The notes: generated from the sequence alone by a model not told the origin. Positions 34,535 to 44,362 are shown, counted from the stretch's first letter. The stretch: DNA of 64,000 bases from JAVBOO01 sp031550435 (GCA_031550435.1 JAVBOO010000026.1:62001-126000), one strand, 5' to 3'. Program-made: numbers and translations.

Positions 34535-37426
34535 ATGAATGAAAGCTACAAACTGATCGAAAGAAGAAAGCTCCCCGACGCGAAATCCGTCGGTTATTGG
34601 TATGAGCATATCAAAACCGGAGCGCAGATTGTTTATTTACAGAACAGCGACATTGACAAGGTTTTCAGTATAACGTTCAAGACTCCTCCTCATGACGACA
34701 CCGGCCTTCCGCACATTATGGAGCACAGTGTACTTTCCGGCTCAAAAAACTATCCTGTAAAAGACCCGTTTAACGAGCTGATGAAGGGTTCTCTCGTTAC
34801 TTACCTCAATGCCGGTACGTATCAGGACAAGACTATGTATCCCATAGCGACTTACAACCACACCGAATACCTAAATTTGATGAGGGTATATCTCGACTCG
34901 GTATTCTTCCCCAAAATTTACGAAAGAAAGCAAAGTTTCATGCAGGAGGGCTGGCACTACGAGCTTGAAAACATTGATTCCGAGCTAAAGATAAACGGTA
35001 TCGTATACAGCGAGATGAAAGGCGCTTTGTCCGACCCTCTCGACTACTTGGACGGCAAGATAAACCAAGCCCTTTTTCCTGATAACTGCAACAGGTTTAA
35101 CAGCGGAGGCGATCCGGAATTTATTCCGTCCTTGTCCTACGAGAATTATTTGGATTTCCACAGAAATTATTACCATCCTTCAAATTCGATAGTGTTTTTT
35201 TACGGCGACCTCAATATTGACCCCGCGTTAAAGATCTTGGACGAGGAATATCTCTCCGCCTTTGAAAAAAAAGAGGTGGACGGCAGCGTCGCGATACAAA
35301 AACCGTTTGACGAACCGAAGGTGTGCGAGCTTAATTACCCCGTGCTTGAATGCGAGGAAGACGGAAAAAACATACTGGTTGCAGGCTATGTTGCGGGAAC
35401 GGTAACAGATTCGTATACATGCGCGTATTTAAAGCTTATAAGTTCGATGCTTATGGAATATGACGCTTCACCTCTAAAGCGCGCTTTGCTCGCGGCAGAA
35501 ATCGGGGAGGATGTCAGCGCGTTTTTTAACGACCATCAGCTTCAGCCCTACCTTAACATAACTGTACAAAATTCGGCACACAGCGCAGTTAAGCTCAGAG
35601 AAATTATCAACGCAACGCTCAAGGACATAGTTGAAAACGGCATTGATAAAACCCTGGCAAACGCTTGCCTGAATAAAGCCGAATTTGCTTACAGGGAGCA
35701 AGACGGAAGATTCTCGGCCGGCCATTTTTACAACACGGAAATGCTCGCGCTGCTGCGCTACGATAAAAATCCTCTTGACATGTATGTCCGGCTCGATGCT
35801 ATCAAAAACATGCGCGCCAAGCTCAATGACGGCATAATCGAACAGCTGATACAAAAACACCTGCTGGATAACAACCATGCCGTATTCGTAACCGCGAGGC
35901 CGAAAACGGGAATAAACGAAGCTAAAGAAGAGAAACTCAAAAAGGAACTCAAAGCTTTTAAAGAAAGCCTGTCTCACGGAGAGCTTCAAAAAATCGCCGA
36001 TGAGTTTAAAACTTTGCGCGAGTTCCAAAACCGAAGCGACAGCAAAGAGGATCTTGCCAAGATTCCGAGGGTTGAACTGAAAGATATAAGCAAGAGCTCT
36101 GAAAACATCCCGCTTGCGGTGCATGAGATAAGCGGTGTAAAGCTTTTGTACTCGGAGCTTGCGACAAACGGGATTGTTTACTCGTCGATCTTGTTCGATA
36201 CGAACGTTGTCCCGGATGAAAAACTGGGGCTTGCCGCTCTCACTCATTTGCTTGTGAGTAAACTCGACACAAAAAAACATTCCTACGCCGATATGTCAAA
36301 CGAGATCAATACCAATCTCGGCGGCTTTTTACACAGTTATATGAGCGAAAACACCGGAGACGGCGGCTATAAAATCATGTTCGGTTACGACACGAAGGCT
36401 CTCGAGGGTAACATGCCCAAGATATTCGAAATCGCTGCCGAGTTGTTTAAGGAAACATCATTCGATGATAAGCGCAGGATAAAAGAAGTGCTAGCCGAAA
36501 TTAAACTCAAGCTGGAGCAGATGATACAAAACGGCGGAGACGTATTCGCTTCGGTAAAATCCGGGGCACATCTTTTCGAAGGCCTGAATGTATACGACAG
36601 ATTAAGCGGAATCGCTTTTTACGAGTATATAAACAGCGTTTATGTTAATTTTGACAGAGATTTTGAAAAGCTGAAAGCGGGGCTGAATGAAATGTACGGC
36701 CTGATGTTCGGCAGATCATCTCTTGTTCTGACTCTTGCCTGCGAGAAAAACATGTTTAAAGCCGCGCTTGATGAGCTTGAGCGCTTCACCGATGCTTTAA
36801 CCGGCACTGTGATTGACCCCGTAAAACGCAGCCTTTTAAAAGAACCCGTAAACGAAGCGTTCATAACATCTTCGCAAGTTCAGTACAACGCCGCGGCATA
36901 TAATTACAGGACGAAGCATGATAGTTACAGCGGAGCTATGGACGTATTCTCGAGGATAACCGAGGACGACTATCTTATGAGCGAGCTGAGGGCAAAGGGC
37001 GGAGCTTACGGCTACGGAGCGAGGATAACTCAAAACGGAGCAATACGCCTGTCTTCTTACAGAGATCCGAGACTTGCCGAGAGCTACGGTGTTTACAAAC
37101 GCGCTCCTGAAAATATGGCCGGCCTTGAACTTAACGAAGACGATATGAAAAAATATATTATCGGAACCGTCAATCAAAAGGATAAGCCGCTTAAGCCCTT
37201 TGCTGCGCACGGAACAGCAGTAAAACGCTATTTTGCGGGCAAAACGCCCGAGGATATCCAAAAAGAGCGCGATGAGATACTGTCATGCGTCGCGGAAGAT
37301 ATCAGAAAAATAGCAGGGATATTTTCCGGCTGTCTGGAAACCGAGGTCAAGTGTACAATAGGCTCAGATGCCAAAATCAACGCAAACAAGGACATGTTTG
37401 ATAAAATTACAAAGTTCGGTTTCTAA
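34535..37426 (+). CDS. M16C zinc metallopeptidase (insulinase / presequence-protease family)
   Basis: A 963-residue peptidase with ATG 34535 after GGTGACCGG. The inverted zinc motif HxxEH is at His60, Glu63 and His64 (LPHIMEHSVL), with the distal glutamate in YSEMKGAL. The two clam-shell halves and the M16C-associated middle domain fit the family length of 950-1000. These enzymes degrade short peptides inside a closed chamber; there is no signal peptide, so it acts in the cytoplasm. The stop codon TAA (37424-37426) is directly followed by a family B element. Confidence 0.93.
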   Translation: MNESYKLIERRKLPDAKSVGYWYEHIKTGAQIVYLQNSDIDKVFSITFKTPPHDDTGLPHIMEHSVLSGSKNYPVKDPFNELMKGSLVTYLNAGTYQDKTMYPIATYNHTEYLNLMRVYLDSVFFPKIYERKQSFMQEGWHYELENIDSELKINGIVYSEMKGALSDPLDYLDGKINQALFPDNCNRFNSGGDPEFIPSLSYENYLDFHRNYYHPSNSIVFFYGDLNIDPALKILDEEYLSAFEKKEVDGSVAIQKPFDEPKVCELNYPVLECEEDGKNILVAGYVAGTVTDSYTCAYLKLISSMLMEYDASPLKRALLAAEIGEDVSAFFNDHQLQPYLNITVQNSAHSAVKLREIINATLKDIVENGIDKTLANACLNKAEFAYREQDGRFSAGHFYNTEMLALLRYDKNPLDMYVRLDAIKNMRAKLNDGIIEQLIQKHLLDNNHAVFVTARPKTGINEAKEEKLKKELKAFKESLSHGELQKIADEFKTLREFQNRSDSKEDLAKIPRVELKDISKSSENIPLAVHEISGVKLLYSELATNGIVYSSILFDTNVVPDEKLGLAALTHLLVSKLDTKKHSYADMSNEINTNLGGFLHSYMSENTGDGGYKIMFGYDTKALEGNMPKIFEIAAELFKETSFDDKRRIKEVLAEIKLKLEQMIQNGGDVFASVKSGAHLFEGLNVYDRLSGIAFYEYINSVYVNFDRDFEKLKAGLNEMYGLMFGRSSLVLTLACEKNMFKAALDELERFTDALTGTVIDPVKRSLLKEPVNEAFITSSQVQYNAAAYNYRTKHDSYSGAMDVFSRITEDDYLMSELRAKGGAYGYGARITQNGAIRLSSYRDPRLAESYGVYKRAPENMAGLELNEDDMKKYIIGTVNQKDKPLKPFAAHGTAVKRYFAGKTPEDIQKERDEILSCVAEDIRKIAGIFSGCLETEVKCTIGSDAKINANKDMFDKITKFGF

Positions 37427-37577
37427 GTAAGTGCTGATTTAATCGAACGGTTGCGCCCGCAAGGGACAACCGCGAGCATCCCGCTCCGCACAAAGGCCGT
37501 ATAACGGCCGCTTAGGACGATGATGCACGGATTAAATCAGCCGAGTATCCGTCCAAAGTGATTTAATCAGTGTTTAC
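37427..37577 (+). mobile_element. Family B MITE-like element, copy 1 (151 bp)
   Basis: Starts GTAAGTGCTGATTTAATC and ends GATTTAATCAGTGTTTAC; the ends are imperfect inverted repeats. Inside are a GGTTG/CAACC hairpin and GGCCGTATAACGGCC. A possible 4-bp duplication CTAA lies on both sides. It fills nearly all of the 183-base space between the peptidase and speA, starting at the base after the stop codon. Confidence 0.85.
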
Positions 37578-37609
37578 CTAAATTATTACACCGATGAGAA
37601 GGTGACTCA

Positions 37610-39082
37610 GTGAACAAGGATATGCACAGCCAAACGCCCATTTACTCGGCCCTCCAAAAGTATAGGGACGAGGGCATAACACATTTTGATGTGCCCGGGC
37701 ACAAGAAAAACCCGAACACTCCCGTAGGCAAGGTCTTCGGGGAAACAACGATAGCTTTTGACGCGAACTCTACTATAGAGCTCGACATACTGACCGACCC
37801 GGGCGGAATTATTCAGGATGCGGCATACTTGATGGCGGATGCCTACGGCTGCGACGATGCTTTTCTGCTCGTAAACGGTTCGACCTTCGGCGTACAGGCT
37901 ATGATAATGAGCCTTTGCGGCCCGAAAGACAGAATAATAATGCCCAGAAACGTTCATAAATCGGCGATAAACGCCGTAATACTCTGCGGAGCGATACCCG
38001 TGTTTATCGAGCCTGAAATCGATGCCGATTTCGGTATTTCAAACGGTGTGACCTATGAGACTGTTTTAGAGGCGCTAGACCAAAATCCGGATGCCAAGGC
38101 GCTGTTTATCATCAACCCGACATATTTCGGCGTTGCGTGCGACCTTCGCAGGATAATACAGCTGTCACACAGAAAGGGCGTTCCCGTTATAGTCGACCAA
38201 GCGCACGGAGCGCATTTGAGTTTTCACTATGATTTGCCGGAATCAGCGGCAGAACTCGGAGCCGACCTCACAACCATCAGTATGCACAAGACGGCGGGTT
38301 CGCTTACTCAAAGCTCCGTTTTGCTTTATAACAAAGGCCTCATTGACAAAAACAAGGTGCGCGATACCATAAACCTAATGCAGACTACGAGCGCGTCTTA
38401 TCTGCTTATGTCGAGCCTTGATATAACACGCTCTCACCTTGCGGTGCACGGCGAGGAGCTGTACGAGGAAATGCTTAAGCTTTGCAGAGACGCGATTCAG
38501 CGCCTTCAAAACATACCGGGTATACAGGTGTTCGATGAAACGTTTATAAACGGCGAAGGTGTCTTCGATGTCGATGAAACAAAAATCGTCGTCAAAGTTA
38601 ACGAACTGGGACTCAGCGGCTTTGAAGCATACGATATTATGAAGCGCGACTACAATATCCAGCTGGAGCTTGGCGAAACATATGTGGTGCTCGCGGTTGT
38701 CGGTGTCGGCGACACTGAGCAGACCATCGAAAAACTCGTTGATGCCTTTGCCGATTTGAGTAAGCGCTTCTACGGTACTCAGCCTGTTTTCAAGCAGGAC
38801 ATTAAATATATTTTCAATAGGCCTAAAACCCGCGCTCTCCCTAGAGACGCATACTACAGCCCGAAAATAACAATGAAAATAGACGACGCAGTCGGTCAAA
38901 TTTGCGGAGAGTCCGTAATGATCTACCCTCCGGGAATACCGCTGATTATACCCGGTGAGGTCATAACAGACGATATAGTCACGATTTTTAACTTCTATCT
39001 CGAACAGGGCTGCCGTATCGTTTCTGTCGAGCCCGAACCTGAGCTTGTCCGGGTTTGCGCGGATATATCGGGCTCGTATTGA
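37610..39082 (+). CDS. speA: Arginine decarboxylase (Orn/Lys/Arg decarboxylase class I fold)
   Basis: A 490-residue PLP enzyme starting at GTG 37610, GGTGA upstream. Features are FDVPGHKKN at the start, a STFGVQAMIM cofactor loop, VDQAHGAHLSF, and the PLP lysine Lys227 in ISMHKTAGSLTQSS. The C-terminal domain follows about 400. The family includes arginine, lysine and ornithine decarboxylases. The agmatinase gene directly downstream makes arginine the most likely substrate (arginine to agmatine, the Bacillus SpeA type). A family A element separates the two genes. Confidence 0.9.
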   Translation: MNKDMHSQTPIYSALQKYRDEGITHFDVPGHKKNPNTPVGKVFGETTIAFDANSTIELDILTDPGGIIQDAAYLMADAYGCDDAFLLVNGSTFGVQAMIMSLCGPKDRIIMPRNVHKSAINAVILCGAIPVFIEPEIDADFGISNGVTYETVLEALDQNPDAKALFIINPTYFGVACDLRRIIQLSHRKGVPVIVDQAHGAHLSFHYDLPESAAELGADLTTISMHKTAGSLTQSSVLLYNKGLIDKNKVRDTINLMQTTSASYLLMSSLDITRSHLAVHGEELYEEMLKLCRDAIQRLQNIPGIQVFDETFINGEGVFDVDETKIVVKVNELGLSGFEAYDIMKRDYNIQLELGETYVVLAVVGVGDTEQTIEKLVDAFADLSKRFYGTQPVFKQDIKYIFNRPKTRALPRDAYYSPKITMKIDDAVGQICGESVMIYPPGIPLIIPGEVITDDIVTIFNFYLEQGCRIVSVEPEPELVRVCADISGSY

Positions 39083-39089
39083 CACATAT

Positions 39090-39211
39090 GGAAGTGTTGA
39101 AAATTGCGCACGAAACCCACTTTAGTGGGTTGAGCGAGCGGCGCTCTCCATTGAAAAATGGTGTTTTTTCATTTTCAATGGAAAGCCGCAAGGCGATTTT
39201 TCAACATGCCC
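39090..39211 (+). mobile_element. Family A MITE-like element, copy 3
   Basis: A full 122-bp copy between speA and speB. It starts 7 bases after the speA stop. Unlike copies 1, 2, 4 and 5 the flanks (CATAT, ACGAT) do not match, so the duplication has decayed or the site has recombined. Its frame is open into speB, which makes a false N-terminal extension of SpeB easy to predict. Confidence 0.85.
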
Positions 39212-39324
39212 ACGATGGCAAACCCGCCGAGATATTCATGCGAACGTTATTTATTAACCGCGGGTTAGAATTCGGCCTGCTAAAACCTGCTTTGCCGACA
39301 CTTACTTTATTTGAGGAGAGTTTT

Positions 39325-40188
39325 ATGTACGACGCTTTTTTGAATCCCAAATTTGTTGGGACATACGATGACTTTGAAGATTCCGAGGTTGTTATAATCG
39401 GCGCTCCGTTTGACGGAACGGTTACTTTCAGGCCGGGTACAAGGTTCGCGCCGCAGGTTATGCGCATTGAATCTGTCGGACTTGAGACATACAGCCCTTA
39501 TCAAGATAGAGACCTTTTGGATCATAAAATTCATGATATGGGAGATTTAAACCTGCCGTTCGGAATGGTTGAAAAGTCTCTTGATATGATAGAAGAAAAT
39601 ATCGATAAAATCGTTCAGTCCGGTAAAAAACCGTTTATGATAGGCGGAGAACACCTTGTGACGCTTCCCGCTTTTAAGGCCGTTCACAAGAAGTATCCGG
39701 ACATCTGTGTTATCCATTTTGACGCTCACACGGATTTGCGCGAGGATTTTCTCGGGATGCCTCTTTCCCACGCGACGGTTATAAGAAAAATATGGGACGA
39801 AATCGGGGACGACAGAATATTCCAGTTCGGAATACGCAGCGGAGGCCGCGAAGAGTTTTACTGGGCAGATAGCGGTCATACCTTCCTGAACAAGCACGAT
39901 TTTACGGGGCTCGACATGGCAATCGAAAAAATCGGAAACAGACCTGTATACTTTACGCTTGACTTGGATGTTCTCGACCCGTCGGTAATGTGCGGAACGG
40001 GAACGACCGAGGGCGGCGGTGTAACGTTTAAAGAGCTTATGAACGCGATACTGTCCATGAAAGGGCTAAACGTAGTCGCAACCGACATTGTGGAGCTGGC
40101 ACCACATTATGATACGAGCGGCGTTTCAACCGCGATAGCGTGTAAACTGCTCAGAGAGATTACGCTGCTCATTGCCAAAAAGAATTAG
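39325..40188 (+). CDS. speB: Agmatinase
   Basis: A 287-residue ureohydrolase. The frame is open back to 39055 through the repeat element, but ATG 39325 with GAGGAGAG just upstream gives the normal length. The binuclear manganese site is intact: GGEH (His110), DAHTD (133-137) and LDLDVLDPS (about 213-221). It hydrolyses agmatine to putrescine and urea, completing the arginine route to polyamines with SpeA. It is flanked on both sides by family A elements in the same orientation. Confidence 0.93.
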   Translation: MYDAFLNPKFVGTYDDFEDSEVVIIGAPFDGTVTFRPGTRFAPQVMRIESVGLETYSPYQDRDLLDHKIHDMGDLNLPFGMVEKSLDMIEENIDKIVQSGKKPFMIGGEHLVTLPAFKAVHKKYPDICVIHFDAHTDLREDFLGMPLSHATVIRKIWDEIGDDRIFQFGIRSGGREEFYWADSGHTFLNKHDFTGLDMAIEKIGNRPVYFTLDLDVLDPSVMCGTGTTEGGGVTFKELMNAILSMKGLNVVATDIVELAPHYDTSGVSTAIACKLLREITLLIAKKN

Positions 40189-40248
40189 GCATTCTTTTTC
40201 ACAGTGTTAGAGTTATGCTTGAAATGAGCCGAAATAATCAAGTTTATT

Positions 40249-40370
40249 GGAAGTGTTGAAAATTGCGCACGAAACCCACTTTAGTGGGTTGAGCGCGCGA
40301 CGCTCTCCATTGGAAAATGGTGTTTTTCCATTTTCAATGGAGAGCCGCGAGGCGATTTTTCAACATGCCC
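40249..40370 (+). mobile_element. Family A MITE-like element, copy 4 (122 bp)
   Basis: A full copy 60 bases after speB with perfect 5-bp flanking repeats TTATT (40244-40248 and 40371-40375). Same orientation as copy 3, so speB lies between direct repeats. Confidence 0.9.
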
Positions 40371-40398
40371 TTATTTGCCAATTTAGCGAGTTCACTAA

Positions 40399-40450
40399 AA
40401 AACAAGAAGAAACACCTGTTTTTCAAGATGTCTCTTCTTGTTTTATTTTA
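40399..40450. terminator. Bidirectional terminator between speB and trxA
   Basis: AAAACAAGAAGA and TCTTCTTGTTTT are perfect arms with a partly paired interior. A-rich and T-rich sides suit both converging genes. Confidence 0.82.
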
Positions 40451-40499
40451 GCCGTTCGTATATTATCGAGGAAGTTATAAAGTCATTTGACCCCGTTTT

Positions 40500-40817
40500 C
40501 TACAGTAAAGCTTCGAGCTTTTTAACAATTTCGTCTTTGTCTATAACTCCGACTACGTTATCCGCTACCTCTCCGTTTTTAAAGAAAATCATGTTGGGTA
40601 TGCTTCTGACGTTATATGACTTTGACAGGTCCTTGTTGTTGTCAACGTTTATTTTCACAAGCTTAAACTTTTCTCCGTGCTCAGAGCCTATCTCCTCGAT
40701 AATCGGAGCAAGCATTTTGCAAGGGCCGCACCAATCGGCATAAAAGTCTACAAGAACGGGTGTTGTGCATTTAAGCACTTCTGTTTCAAAATCTGCGGTT
40801 TCGATTATTTTAGCCAT
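40500..40817 (-). CDS. trxA: Thioredoxin
   Basis: A 105-residue thioredoxin with ATG 40817 after GGAG. The redox site WCGPC is near residue 30, with the cis-proline segment SIPNMIFF and the C-terminal helix intact. It is a general disulfide reductase. There is no thioredoxin reductase beside it. The 375 bases upstream (40818-41192) show no other gene; an open frame at 40979-41191 lacks a ribosome site. Confidence 0.96.
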   Translation of the reverse strand: MAKIIETADFETEVLKCTTPVLVDFYADWCGPCKMLAPIIEEIGSEHGEKFKLVKINVDNNKDLSKSYNVRSIPNMIFFKNGEVADNVVGVIDKDEIVKKLEALL

Positions 40818-41192
40818 AGTTTTCTCCTTTATATAAGTTGTTCCGCATAGCCGGCCATACCCTGACAGTGCAAGGCTGCGACTAATCTCCGCTATGCGGG
40901 GATATGTTTCGCAAACGCTTTTTACAAATTTTTACCAATACGACTGAAGCTTTGCATTAAGTCGCTTTATCAGGTATTATGAATACTAGCACAGTCGATT
41001 ATATAAATCAAGGCGTGGTCATGCCGGTAAAAATTTCTCGCAACACGTTTATTATTGGACATAAGCCCCTAAAATCGGCGGAATTAGGCTGTTATGCATT
41101 GACAATAACCATTTCACTGTACGGAACGACAAAAAATATTTTTACGGCGGTTTTGCAACATCCCACAAATACAGACCGAACAGAGGTATAAT

Positions 41193-41936
41193 ATGACAGA
41201 AAAAGAAACATACTACTCCGAGGTGTTTACCCGTACCGCCCTTTGTATCGGCGCGGAAGCACTCGAGAGTTTATCCGAAAAAAAAGTTCTCGTGTGCGGA
41301 CTCGGCGGAGTCGGATCTCATGCTGCCGTTTCGCTTGCCAGAAGCGGCATAGGCAAGCTTGCGCTCTGTGACTGCGATGTTACGGTCAAGAGCAATATAA
41401 ACAGACAGATTCAGGCGAATCTTGACAGCGTCGGGCGTTATAAAACCGAAGTACTGAAGGAAATAATCTCGAAAATCAACCCATACTGCGAAGTCACTAT
41501 TTTTACGGAATTTATTGAAAAATCAAGAATACCCGCGCTGACAGAGGGCTGCGACTTTGTCATTGACGCCATAGACACCGTTACCGCAAAGCTGGATCTT
41601 GCCGAATACTGCGTTAACAACGGCATAGCGATAGTCAGCAGCATGGGCACGGGCAACAAGCTTCATCCCGAGATGCTCGAGCTGAGCGATATATACAAGA
41701 CCTCTGTATGTCCTCTGGCAAAAGTCATGCGTTCCGAACTCAAGAAGCGAGGAATACGCAGACTTACGGTATGCTACTCGAAGGAGTGCGCCGTCAGGGC
41801 GGAAGGCGAAGATCAGGGCGGGGCAAGCCTGATGAAACCGAAAAGAAAAACCATCGGCAGTACATCATTCGTACCGCCGACGGCAGGGTATATACTAAGC
41901 TCATATGTTATAAGAACGCTGTGTGAGTTGCAGTAA
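41193..41936 (+). CDS. tcdA: tRNA threonylcarbamoyladenosine dehydratase (ThiF/TcdA family)
   Basis: A 247-residue E1-like enzyme, ATG 41193 after GAGG. The ATP-binding motif is GLGGVGS (36-42), followed by DCDVTVKSNINRQI, and DAIDTVTAKL. The C-terminal part (PTAGYILSSYVI) fits TcdA, which turns t6A37 of tRNA into cyclic ct6A. The extended C-terminal membrane segment of Escherichia TcdA is absent, as in many Firmicutes. It converges with the flippase-like gene with only six bases between. Confidence 0.88.
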   Translation: MTEKETYYSEVFTRTALCIGAEALESLSEKKVLVCGLGGVGSHAAVSLARSGIGKLALCDCDVTVKSNINRQIQANLDSVGRYKTEVLKEIISKINPYCEVTIFTEFIEKSRIPALTEGCDFVIDAIDTVTAKLDLAEYCVNNGIAIVSSMGTGNKLHPEMLELSDIYKTSVCPLAKVMRSELKKRGIRRLTVCYSKECAVRAEGEDQGGASLMKPKRKTIGSTSFVPPTAGYILSSYVIRTLCELQ

Positions 41937-41942
41937 TCCTCT

Positions 41943-42980
41943 TTACTTCTTCGCCTTTTGCAAAAGCGGCGTAACTATAGAATCCGCCATGGCGACAAAA
42001 CAGCCGAATATTATACAGGAGAAGTAAGTAACCGCTCTCCATATCACTACGACCGGCAATAAAAGCGAGGCGGGGAAAAATATCTTGAAAAAGAGATAGA
42101 AGCTCCCCTCCGCGGCCCCTGAGCCTCCCGGCATCGGTATAAATGCCGTTATCATCGATATTATGGCGTTTGCCGAAACAATATAAAACAACGTTACCTC
42201 ACTGAAATGAAAGGCTCTGTATATTGTGTACGGTACAGAAAAAAGAGCAGTCAGTTGAATTATGGTCACGACAAGGCACAAAAACGACACTCTCTTGCTC
42301 TTCATAGCCGTTGCCATCGACGCATTGAACAGCTTGATCTGTTTATATGTTTTTTTAAGCGACTTTTCGTAATTCTTAACTAACCTCAACTTTGAGAACA
42401 AAAAAATCATCGCCGCAGCGATACGCAGCGTTATTTTTTTGCTCAGGCATACTGCTAATATGACTGTTATAAATATAGCATTGCAAACTATCCCGAAAAT
42501 CATATACAGCTCAAAATGCGGTATTTGAGAATCAAACAGCTTCCAAACGAATATCGCGCACGACAGAGCGTATGCCAGCATCGCCACCTGGTAAACAAGC
42601 GATTTGACCGCGATAACCGCTCCGGCAACGCCCGGCTTTATCCCGTTTTTGCTCATTTCATAAATTTGCACGGGTTGACCGCCCGTCGCAAACGGGGTTA
42701 TCGCGCTGTACAAAAGCCCAAGCATTGCCGTCACAAACGTTCTGATAAAGCTGCAATCCCTTTTTCTTACGACTGTCAGCATATGGAGCGCTACAGCGTC
42801 CAAAAGCCAGTACATGAATATCAAGACAAAGCCAAGGAAAAACCATATCAAATTCGCGTGTTTAACCGCATTGACAAGAGTCCCAAGGCCGTTTTTCATT
42901 GTAAGTGCGGCGAAAAGCAAAATCGCCGTCAACGCAACCGTCAACAATGATAGCCAATTCTTTTTGATAAACGACGGCAT
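41943..42980 (-). CDS. Flippase-like integral membrane protein (LPG synthase TM / UPF0104 family)
   Basis: A 345-residue protein with about eight transmembrane segments, ATG 42980 after AAGGGA. It shows the pattern of the lysylphosphatidylglycerol-synthase transmembrane family (AVKHANLIWFFLGF, TPFATGGQPVQIY, PGGSGAAEGSFY). No aminoacyltransferase domain is attached, so it is not MprF itself. It begins one base after the stop of the glycosyltransferase gene. In other Firmicutes such pairs make or move glycolipids, which is the likely role here (inference). Confidence 0.86.
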   Translation of the reverse strand: MPSFIKKNWLSLLTVALTAILLFAALTMKNGLGTLVNAVKHANLIWFFLGFVLIFMYWLLDAVALHMLTVVRKRDCSFIRTFVTAMLGLLYSAITPFATGGQPVQIYEMSKNGIKPGVAGAVIAVKSLVYQVAMLAYALSCAIFVWKLFDSQIPHFELYMIFGIVCNAIFITVILAVCLSKKITLRIAAAMIFLFSKLRLVKNYEKSLKKTYKQIKLFNASMATAMKSKRVSFLCLVVTIIQLTALFSVPYTIYRAFHFSEVTLFYIVSANAIISMITAFIPMPGGSGAAEGSFYLFFKIFFPASLLLPVVVIWRAVTYFSCIIFGCFVAMADSIVTPLLQKAKK

Positions 42981-42981
42981 T

Positions 42982-44040
42982 TTAATTCCCTTCCGAAACT
43001 ACCGCGTTTTCGCAGGCAATTCTTTTATAGGCACAGTTGTACAGATTCCTCCACATATATGATATGCTTTCTTCGTTGTAACGTTCATGGCATTCCCACG
43101 ACTTTTCAACCCACTCGGCATAAAGCTCCTTATCGTTTGCCAGCGAATCGATTATAGCGCAGAACTCATCAACACTGCTGCCTTTAAGATACTTATCGGT
43201 ATAAATCTCGCGATAAACCTCTATGTCCCTGAGTAAAACGGGCTTTTTGCACGCCAGAGCTTCAAGCACAGACATCGGGAACAGCTCATCAAACGAAGGA
43301 AGAAACATCAGGTCGCTCATGTTGTGAATATCGTTCATTTCCTCACGGTCAACTATGCCGAGGAAGGTCAGATTGCTCGGATGATCTTCGACCACCTTTT
43401 GAATCTCCTCATAACCGTCGGTAATCTTCCCGAACGAGAAGCCGCCCGCCCAAACGAAATGCACATGCGGCATTCTTCTTGCGATCTCAAAAAAGTCGAA
43501 TACACCTTTCCTTGTTTGAAGTTGTCCGACTCCGAGCGCGACAAAAGCGTTGTCCGGTATATCAAAACGTCTGCGTATCTCTTTTTTCCTGTCGGCATCG
43601 ATGGGGTAGAAATTACGCTCGGAAACAAAGTTCGGTATATACGTCAAATTAGGCTTTGTTATGCCCACCTCCTGTATCTTCCTTATTGTCACAGGGTTTA
43701 CGGCGACAAGATAGTCCATGCTGTTATAAAACTTTTTTAAATACCAATAAAACGGTATCCTTGCTATCCAAGGAAGCTTAATGCTCTTGTCTACCGTCTC
43801 GGGCAAAAAATGCACAAAGCATACCGAAACGTTTTTTTTGCCCAGCAGAAACTTTTCTATACAAAAACCAAAATTAACCGTATGGTAATGAGTAATGTCA
43901 CATTTGCCGAACTTATTTTCAGTTATCGTAAACTCTTCGCTGAGCCTGCGTTTAAGCATTCCGACTTGTTCGTCATAACATGAGCCGACACCCTGACCCT
44001 TTACGGTGTGCGCCTTTGACCTCATATTTATACTCGGCAT
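42982..44040 (-). CDS. Family 4 glycosyltransferase, probably glycolipid-forming
   Basis: A 352-residue GT-B enzyme, ATG 44040 after GGGGGA. The N-terminal loop is KGQGVGSCYDEQ; the C-terminal GT4 domain shows GVGQLQTRKGVFDF and the donor-site stretch FPMSVLEALACKKPVLL. The N-terminal pattern recalls diacylglycerol glucosyltransferases of Firmicutes (BgsA-like), which build mono- and diglucosyldiacylglycerol for lipoteichoic acid anchors; this is from memory, not a search. The flippase-like gene follows in the same operon. Confidence 0.82.
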   Translation of the reverse strand: MPSINMRSKAHTVKGQGVGSCYDEQVGMLKRRLSEEFTITENKFGKCDITHYHTVNFGFCIEKFLLGKKNVSVCFVHFLPETVDKSIKLPWIARIPFYWYLKKFYNSMDYLVAVNPVTIRKIQEVGITKPNLTYIPNFVSERNFYPIDADRKKEIRRRFDIPDNAFVALGVGQLQTRKGVFDFFEIARRMPHVHFVWAGGFSFGKITDGYEEIQKVVEDHPSNLTFLGIVDREEMNDIHNMSDLMFLPSFDELFPMSVLEALACKKPVLLRDIEVYREIYTDKYLKGSSVDEFCAIIDSLANDKELYAEWVEKSWECHERYNEESISYMWRNLYNCAYKRIACENAVVSEGN

Positions 44041-44318
44041 TTTTATCCCCCGCTTTTCTAAGCTTTACCTGGTTTCAGGCTTAATCATAACATCTCCTAT
44101 AAGTCTGAAAATAATCGACTGCCGGCGCGAAAGAATTTTCCATATTTATTTACTTCCGCAGTAATATAAACGCAAGTACGTTATTTAAGTTTAAGGCGAC
44201 CGGACTGAGTAAGAGCTGACTTACTTAAAATCTCAAGAAAAAACCGGCGCGAGCGGCAAAGTCATACTGAGGGCACACTGAAACCGGAGGTTTCCACATA
44301 TCGAGCGCATTGTTTGCC

Positions 44319-44337
44319 ATCGCAATTTTCAACACTT
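44319..44337 (-). repeat. Family A terminus remnant
   Basis: Only the last 19 bases (CGCAATTTTCAACACTTTC) of a family A element remain. The rest of the 322-base gap 44041-44362 shows no gene or clear terminator. Confidence 0.55.
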
Positions 44338-44362
44338 TCTGTTTTTTATAACGTTGTTGCTT

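Noticed and set aside
37427..37577. Family B element as a riboswitch for speA
   Set aside because: The same sequence occurs at two other places with unrelated neighbours, so it is a dispersed repeat.
39055..39324. Open frame joining a family A element to SpeB as a 90-residue N-terminal extension
   Set aside because: The extension is a translation of the repeat; the same peptide can be read from copy 4. ATG 39325 with a strong ribosome site gives the normal agmatinase.
40979..41191. 70-residue open frame upstream of tcdA
   Set aside because: No ribosome site, no family, and it runs into the tcdA ribosome site; more likely leader sequence.
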